From Candidatus Bipolaricaulota bacterium (GTDB taxonomy: Bacteria; Bipolaricaulota; Bipolaricaulia; Bipolaricaulales; Bipolaricaulaceae): 9,941 bases of DNA. The notes under the pieces were generated by a model. That model was not told the origin of the DNA and did no database searches. It worked only from the letters and a program-made list of their open reading frames with translations. A program made the translations under genes and the position numbers. The stretch lies in the NCBI GenBank assembly GCA_021159405.1, contig JAGGRX010000034.1, positions 1 to 9,941 of the forward strand, in the 5' to 3' direction. The first letter of the stretch is position 1, and the number at the start of each line of letters is the position of its first letter. Positions 6,489 to 9,941 of the stretch are shown here, piece after piece.

Positions 6489-7003
6489 TCGGTGTGGCGC
6501 TCCACGGAAAAGCGCAGGATCCTGCAGGGTTCGTCCGGCGAAATCCCGGCCTTGAGCTTGGCGATGCGCAGCTGCTCCTCCACCGTGTCCACACCCGGAA
6601 GGTCGGGAAGGAGAAGGCCCCGTCGCCACCCCGATTCCACGATCACCCCGTAGCGCTTGGGATCAAGATCGCCTATTGTGGCGGGCTCCGGGGGTGAAAG
6701 CACGTCCACCGAAACCGAGAGCTGGGGGAGCTCCTCCGGACGTACGGGAGGGAAGCGGGGATCTTGGGTCGCGGCCCGGATGGCGTTTTGAATGATCTCC
6801 TCGGCCAGGTTGTCCTCGGTGGGGAGAAATGTGCCGATACACCCCCGTAGCTCTCCCCCCTTCTTCAAGGACACAAACGCCCCTGCCCTCCGGGAGCGGA
6901 GCTCTGGAGGCAGGCCCTCCGGCGGCTTGATGACCCTCCGGGAGCGCACGTACTCCTCAATAGCCCGGCGAGCCAACCCCACATAAGGATCCCTGATGGT
7001 CAC
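6485..7003 (-). CDS. amrA: AMMECR1 domain protein (AmmeMemoRadiSam system protein A)
   Basis: The 172 residues are essentially one AMMECR1 domain. The family hallmark LRGCIGT is at 52-58 (C55), DPRFPPV at 81-87, a SVSVDVLSPPEP strand at 96-107, RYGVIVESGWRRGLLLPDLPGVDT at about 117-140 (first and last parts are the diagnostic ones), and a final KAGI segment at about 151-154. The biochemical activity of this family is not established. In many prokaryotes it is encoded with a Memo-like protein and a dedicated radical SAM protein; neither standard partner is in the window, but the overlapping downstream gene is a different radical SAM enzyme, mtaB. The GTG at 7003 is the only plausible start, because upstream codons have no ATG/GTG/TTG that fits. 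It sits six bases after a TATCTT -10, so the mRNA probably starts at the GTG itself. The best ribosome site, AGGA, would be 13 bases away and outside the mRNA. Confidence 0.9.
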   Translation of the reverse strand: MTIRDPYVGLARRAIEEYVRSRRVIKPPEGLPPELRSRRAGAFVSLKKGGELRGCIGTFLPTEDNLAEEIIQNAIRAATQDPRFPPVRPEELPQLSVSVDVLSPPEPATIGDLDPKRYGVIVESGWRRGLLLPDLPGVDTVEEQLRIAKLKAGISPDEPCRILRFSVERHTE

Positions 7004-7009
7004 GTAAGG

Positions 7010-7038
7010 AAGATAGTCCTGAGGGGGAAGCCTGTCAA
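7010..7038 (-). promoter_or_regulatory. Promoter of the amrA-mtaB-phoH-7TM-HD-ligA operon
   Basis: On the minus strand a perfect TTGACA (7038-7033), a 17-base spacer and TATCTT (7015-7010) lie just before the GTG start of amrA at 7003. Transcription normally begins about seven bases after the -10, which falls on or next to the G of the start codon, so the mRNA is predicted to be leaderless. Hexamer match and spacing are seen directly; the start site is inferred. Confidence 0.75.
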
Positions 7039-7044
7039 TGTGGT

Positions 7045-7074
7045 TTGACGAACCACTCCGGTTTGGGCTACCTT
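7045..7074 (+). promoter_or_regulatory. Promoter of the LCP-rsfS unit
   Basis: TTGACG (7045-7050), an 18-base spacer and TACCTT (7069-7074) are followed nine bases later by the ATG at 7084. Predicted initiation at about 7081-7084 leaves no room for a Shine-Dalgarno site, and none is seen. Its -35 is only six bases from the -35 of the opposite promoter, so the two polymerases would compete or share an upstream regulator. Confidence 0.65.
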
Positions 7075-7083
7075 AGACCTGTC

Positions 7084-8223
7084 ATGCGCTGGTTGGGAAT
7101 CGCAGTCGGGGCGGTTCTGGTCGGGGTGGCGGTGGCCCTGTTCTTCCTCTACTCCCAGACGGACGTGGAACGAGCTCTACGCCGAGGGGAGTGGGTACAT
7201 GTCCTGGTCATCGGGGTGGACAGCGGAGCCCAGGGTGCCCCACAGCTGGATCTTGTGGGGGTGGCTAGCCTGTCCCCAGAGGGGCGAGCGGTCTGGGTAA
7301 GCCTGCCGCGGGACCTCCACCTCCCCCAAGGGGAAGGGAGCTGGGCCCCACTTTACGCCGTGTACTCCGAACGGGGCAAGGAGGAGATCAAACAGGAGGT
7401 AGCTCGTCTGCTTGAGATCCGAATCCCGTACGCGGTGGAGGTCGACTTCAAGACATTTTCCGAGCTTGTGGATCTGGTGGGCGGGGTGGACATCACCGTG
7501 GAGGCTCACCTTGTCTACGTAGATCAATCCCAAGACCTGTACATCGACATCCCGGCTGGACCCCAGCACCTCGATGGGAAAAGGGCCCTGGATTACCTCC
7601 GCTATCGCGGTCCCGAGGGGGAACCTGGCCGCATTCGGCGTGCGCACAAGCTCCTCCACGCCTTACTTAAGGGCTTGCGAGGGCTTCCGTGGTCACGCTG
7701 GCGGGCCCAAGTCCAAGCGGCCATGGAGCACGTATCAACCGATTTGGACCTCTGGGAAGCCCTGGACCTCGCTCGCCACCTGCGGGAGCTCAAGGAGGAG
7801 CCGGCATTTGCGGAACTGCCTTGCCTCGCTTTCTCCGGAGAAAGGCGACCGGACATCGTGCGTACGCGCCAGCTGATGGCGGCCCTTTATGAGGGAAGAG
7901 AGTACCTGACGCGGGACCAAGTGGACGTAGTGGTGCTAAACGGTGCTGGGGCGCCGTTTCTGGCTCATCGCACCGAGGTTTGGCTTTTGGAGCGGGGGTT
8001 TACCGTGGTGGGGATCGGAAACGCCGATCGCTTCAACTACACCCGCTCGCTGGTTTTGGCAAAGCCCGAGACCAAGGGCAAGGCCGAGCTCCTCACCCGG
8101 GTCCTGCCTTCGGGGATCGAGCTTCAGGACGCGGACGCGTTTGGCGTAGATCGGCTTGGGGGGTGGCCAGAAGGTGCGGACGTGGTGTTGATCCTGGGGG
8201 AAGGGTTCGATGTTCAACCCTGA
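7084..8223 (+). CDS. LCP (LytR-CpsA-Psr) family protein with LytR C-terminal domain
   Basis: LCP proteins are membrane-anchored enzymes that transfer undecaprenyl-linked glycopolymers to peptidoglycan or related acceptors outside the cell. The 379-residue protein has an N-terminal membrane helix (about 4-23, IAVGAVLVGVAVALFFLY) and then an extracytoplasmic LCP domain. Visible core motifs are VLVIGVDSG (40-48), WVSLPRDLHLP with R76 (71-81), LVDLVGGVDITV (128-139), LDGKRALDYLRYRG (163-176) and GRIRRAHKLL (182-191). A C-terminal LytR_C-type domain covers about 278-345 (VVLNGAGAPFLA, GFTVVGIGNADRFNYTRS). The RSDT-like motif after the first strand reads APQLDL here; D56 is kept but the usual preceding Arg is not. 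I take the ATG at 7084; the open frame starts at a TTG (7045), but that triplet is part of the -35 hexamer. The end overlaps rsfS by 14 nt. The specific polymer cannot be told. Confidence 0.9.
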   Translation: MRWLGIAVGAVLVGVAVALFFLYSQTDVERALRRGEWVHVLVIGVDSGAQGAPQLDLVGVASLSPEGRAVWVSLPRDLHLPQGEGSWAPLYAVYSERGKEEIKQEVARLLEIRIPYAVEVDFKTFSELVDLVGGVDITVEAHLVYVDQSQDLYIDIPAGPQHLDGKRALDYLRYRGPEGEPGRIRRAHKLLHALLKGLRGLPWSRWRAQVQAAMEHVSTDLDLWEALDLARHLRELKEEPAFAELPCLAFSGERRPDIVRTRQLMAALYEGREYLTRDQVDVVVLNGAGAPFLAHRTEVWLLERGFTVVGIGNADRFNYTRSLVLAKPETKGKAELLTRVLPSGIELQDADAFGVDRLGGWPEGADVVLILGEGFDVQP

Positions 8224-8566
8224 GTGGGACCTCCTCGAGCGTGCAGTCAACCTGATCGAGGGCAAGAAGGGGGGGCGGCCCGTGCTCCTGGACCTCCGGG
8301 AGACCAGTATTCCCACTAGCTATTTCCTCGTGGCCGAGGGAGATAACCCTATCCATGTACGGGCCATCGCCGAGGAGCTTCTGGAGAAGATGCCCCTTGA
8401 GCCTTTGCACGTTGAGGGATTGGCCGAAGGAAGGTGGGTGCTCCTCGATTACGGGGATTTTGTGGTGCACATCTTCGAGCGCGATGCCCGGCTGTTTTAC
8501 GACCTCGAAGGCCTGTGGCCGGACCGCGTGCTCGATTGGAAGAACCGCCCCTTGTCCCGTCCCTAG
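8210..8566 (+). CDS. rsfS: Ribosomal silencing factor RsfS
   Basis: RsfS (Iojap/RsfA family) binds ribosomal protein uL14 on the 50S subunit and blocks subunit joining, lowering translation in stationary phase or starvation. The 118 residues match the family length and carry its core motifs: VLLDLRETSIPTSYFLVAEG (25-44), HVRAIAEELLEKM (49-61), and the signature GRWVLLDYGDFVVHIF followed by ERDARLFYDLEGLWPD (about 73-104). The ATG at 8210 lies inside the end of the LCP gene, four bases after GGGGGAAGGG, so it has a good ribosome site of its own and is probably co-transcribed with LCP. LCP next to rsfS is a known arrangement in several phyla. The stop is 113 bases before 23S rRNA, with no terminator seen between them, so read-through into the rRNA gene is possible. 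Confidence 0.95.
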   Translation: MFNPEWDLLERAVNLIEGKKGGRPVLLDLRETSIPTSYFLVAEGDNPIHVRAIAEELLEKMPLEPLHVEGLAEGRWVLLDYGDFVVHIFERDARLFYDLEGLWPDRVLDWKNRPLSRP

Positions 8567-8602
8567 CCAGGTAGTAAACTCCTATTTGCCCTGCCCGGGG
8601 TC

Positions 8603-8631
8603 TTGAACCCTTGTTGGCGGGGGCGTATACT
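8603..8631 (+). promoter_or_regulatory. Strong rRNA promoter directly upstream of 23S
   Basis: TTGAAC (8603-8608), exactly 17 bases, then TATACT (8626-8631): the best promoter in the window. Initiation is predicted near 8638, giving a leader of about 40 bases before the 23S 5' end. It lies outside rsfS, and no tRNA or 16S sequence sits between it and 23S. Confidence 0.85.
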
Positions 8632-8648
8632 ACACGGTGGATATTCCC

Positions 8649-8660
8649 GGTCTTTGAAAA
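8649..8660 (+). promoter_or_regulatory. boxA-like rRNA antitermination element
   Basis: GGTCTTTGAAAA in the 23S leader closely resembles the boxA of rRNA operons (a TCTTTGAAAA core is typical of Firmicutes rRNA leaders and spacers). NusB-NusE (S10) loading at such sites lets RNA polymerase read through structured rRNA. It lies 11-22 bases after the predicted transcript start, as expected. Confidence 0.65.
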
Positions 8661-8910
8661 GTGAATAGGGCGTCTGCTACGCAAGCATGGTAAGGGCGGA
8701 CGGTGGATCCCTCGGCAGCCGGAGGCGATGAAGGGCGTGGCCAGCTGCGATAAGCCTCGGGGAGCCGCTGAGCAGGCTATGATCCGGGGATTCCCGAATG
8801 GGGCAACCCGCCGTGCCGACAAGGTGCGGCATCCGTCGCCGAATACATAAGCGGCGGAGGCGAACCCCGCGAAGGGAAACATCCCAGTAGCGGGAGGAAG
8901 AGAAATCAAC

Positions 8911-8956
8911 ACCCGTCTCCTTCGGGAGGCGGGCGCGTCCCCCAAAAGGGGACGTG
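8911..8956 (+). other. Insertion of two adjacent hairpins in 23S domain I
   Basis: Between GAAATCAAC and GAGATTCCCC, which are almost contiguous in E. coli (about nt 220-238), there are 46 extra bases. They fold as two perfect neighbouring hairpins. 8912-8920 pairs with 8925-8933 (9 bp, UUCG tetraloop), and 8934-8942 pairs with 8948-8956 (9 bp including one G-U, loop CAAAA). No base lies between the two stems, so they could stack on each other. Pairing is seen directly; the claim of insertion depends on my recollection of E. coli and Bacillus 23S. Confidence 0.7.
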
Positions 8957-9360
8957 GAGATTCCCCTAGTAGCGGCGAGCGAACGGGGAGGAGCCCAAAC
9001 CGTGACAGTGTAAGGCCGCAGCCGTTGCTGTCGCGGGGTTGTGGGACGATGGTGGGGGCCGCTGCGGAGGCCCCGGGGAGTTACAAAGGCCTTCTCTAGC
9101 CGAACGGCCAGCAAAGTCACTGGAAAGGGCGACCGGAGAGGGTGAAAGTCCCGTAGGCGAAAGGGAAGGCCCTCCCTGGCCATCGTTCCCGAGTAGCGTC
9201 GGACACGTGGAATCCGGCGCGAAGCTGGGGGGACCACCCTCCAAGGCTAAATACTCCCGGCTGACCGATAGTGCACCAGTACCGTGAGGGAAAGGTGAAA
9301 AGCACCCCGGGAGGGGAGTGAAATAGAACGTGAAACCGTCCGCCTACAGTGCAGTGGGAG

Positions 9361-9395
9361 CCTTGTCCGCCTTGGCCTTCGGGCCCTGGCGGAGG
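9361..9395 (+). other. Extended variable hairpin in 23S (helix 25 region)
   Basis: At the position of the short E. coli hairpin near nt 540-555, a longer stem is present. TCCGCC (9366-9371) pairs with GGCGGA (9388-9393), and GGCC (9374-9377) pairs with GGCC (9382-9385) across a UUCG loop, with a 2x2 internal loop between them. Helix 25 is a known site of length variation and of excised intervening sequences in other bacteria. This one is short and looks like a stable extension rather than an excised element. Confidence 0.6.
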
Positions 9396-9941
9396 GGTGA
9401 CCGCGTGCCTTTTGCAGTATGAGCCGGCGAGTTACGCTCCGTGGCGAGGTTAAGCCCCTTTGGGGCGGAGCCGTAGCGAAAGCGAGTCCGAACAGGGCGT
9501 CTAGTCACGGGGCGTAGACCCGAAGCCAGGTGATCTACCCATGGGCAGGGTGAAGTGCGTCTAACCGCGCACGGAGGCCCGAACCCGTTGGCTGTGCAAC
9601 GCCATGGGATGACCTGTGGGTAGCGGTGAAAAGCCAATCGCACCTGGTGATATCTGGCTCTCCCCGAAATGGCTCTAGGGTCAGCCTCACGTTACAGGCG
9701 GCCGGGGGTAGAGCACTGGCTGGGGAAGGGGGGAAACTCCCGACTCCAATCAAACTCCGAATACCGGCCGTCGTTTCGTGGGAGTGAGACTGCGGGTGAC
9801 AACGTCCGTAGTCGAGAGGGAAACAACCCAGACCGCCAGCTAAGGCCCCCAAATCCAGGCTAAGTGGGAAAGGCGGTGTGGTTGCTGAAACAGCTGGGAG
9901 GTTGGCTTAGAAGCAGCCATCCTTTAAAGAGTGCGTAATAG

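Larger units (their letters stand above)
8680..9941 (+). rRNA. rrl: 23S ribosomal RNA, 5' part (cut by window end)
   Basis: The 5' boundary is placed by aligning the first conserved block (ACGGTGGAT at 8700-8708) with E. coli positions 21-29. Conserved landmarks follow in order: GAGGCGATGAAGG (about 8722), GTAGCGGCGAGCGAACGGGG (about 8970), CAAGGCTAAATACTCC, GACCGATAGTG and CCAGTACCGTGAGGGAAAGG (about 9242-9295), GTAGACCCGAAGCC (about 9513), GGGGGTAGAGCACTGG (about 9704), GAGGGAAACAACCCAGACCGCC (about 9815) and the GTPase centre. Nucleotides matching E. coli A1067 and A1095, the thiostrepton-contact bases, are at 9909 and 9937; the last base corresponds to about E. coli 1099. The gene is about 160 nt longer than E. 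coli over this span: mostly the long Gram-positive-type form of the variable region after 8990, plus a 46-nt insertion at 8911-8956 and an extended hairpin at 9361-9395. Sequence comparisons are from memory. Confidence 0.97.

Noticed and set aside
6489..6629. 47-codon N-terminal extension of mtaB
   Set aside because: It lies wholly inside amrA in another frame and is low-complexity. MtaB homologs begin at the MRVTVHTLGC-type sequence.
7045..7083. TTG start for the LCP gene, 13 codons upstream of the chosen ATG
   Set aside because: The TTG is the first half of the -35 hexamer and would lie upstream of the predicted transcript start. The ATG directly precedes a normal membrane anchor.
8990..9215. 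About 100 extra bases relative to E. coli in the variable part of 23S domain I
   Set aside because: The sequence and length match the long form found in Bacillus-type 23S (GGTTGTGGGAC, AGTTACAAAG motifs), so this is normal variation and not an intervening sequence.
8672..9863. Open frames on both strands within the 23S gene
   Set aside because: They are chance frames in rRNA sequence; none has a recognisable protein motif.
1..9941. A new defence, mobile or biosynthetic system
   Set aside because: Every open stretch is explained by known housekeeping families or rRNA; there are no repeats, transposases, integrases or unassigned gene clusters.

Overview
This window looks like ordinary bacterial chromosome from a GC-rich genome (well over 60% G+C by eye). 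It probably comes from a thermophilic or deep-branching lineage. Candidate phyla such as Bipolaricaulota/Acetothermia, or a Deinococcota-like group, would fit, but this is inferred only from protein style, base composition, leaderless-looking promoters and a 23S gene with no 16S in front of it. Nothing in the window fixes the taxonomy. I see no insertion sequence, CRISPR array, prophage, integrase or tRNA, and no convincing undescribed defence or metabolic system.

Layout. (1) 49-918, plus strand: a short sigma-70 family factor with a possible promoter at the very start of the window. (2) 915-7003, minus strand: a compact five-gene run read right to left. It contains amrA (AMMECR1 domain), mtaB (tRNA methylthiotransferase), phoH (PhoH-type ATPase), a 7TM-HD phosphodiesterase-like gene broken by a single-base frameshift, and ligA (NAD-dependent DNA ligase). 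Neighbouring genes overlap or nearly touch, so this is probably one operon. ligA and the sigma gene converge and share a CTAG at their stop codons. (3) 7004-7083: an 80-bp divergent promoter region with two back-to-back -35/-10 pairs. Each -10 lies only 6 to 9 bases before the start codon, so both mRNAs should be leaderless or nearly so. (4) 7084-8566, plus strand: an LCP (LytR-CpsA-Psr) envelope protein overlapping rsfS, the ribosomal silencing factor. (5) 8567-8679: a strong consensus promoter and a boxA-like antitermination element. (6) 8680-9941: the first ~1,100 E. coli-equivalent positions of a 23S rRNA gene, cut by the window end.

How the genes fit together. The minus operon mixes RNA modification and RNA/ribosome maintenance (mtaB, phoH) with a probable cyclic-dinucleotide hydrolase and DNA ligation. 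The phoH to 7TM-HD order is the usual bacterial one, but ligA sits where ybeY is often found. The plus-strand unit joins wall-polymer attachment (LCP) to ribosome dormancy (RsfS), directly upstream of an rRNA gene.

Points most worth checking: the divergent leaderless promoters; the 23S gene with its own promoter and no linked 16S; a 46-nt double-hairpin insertion in 23S domain I; the frameshift in a seven-G tract of the 7TM-HD gene, beside an imperfect 46-nt tandem repeat; and the missing canonical start codon for phoH.
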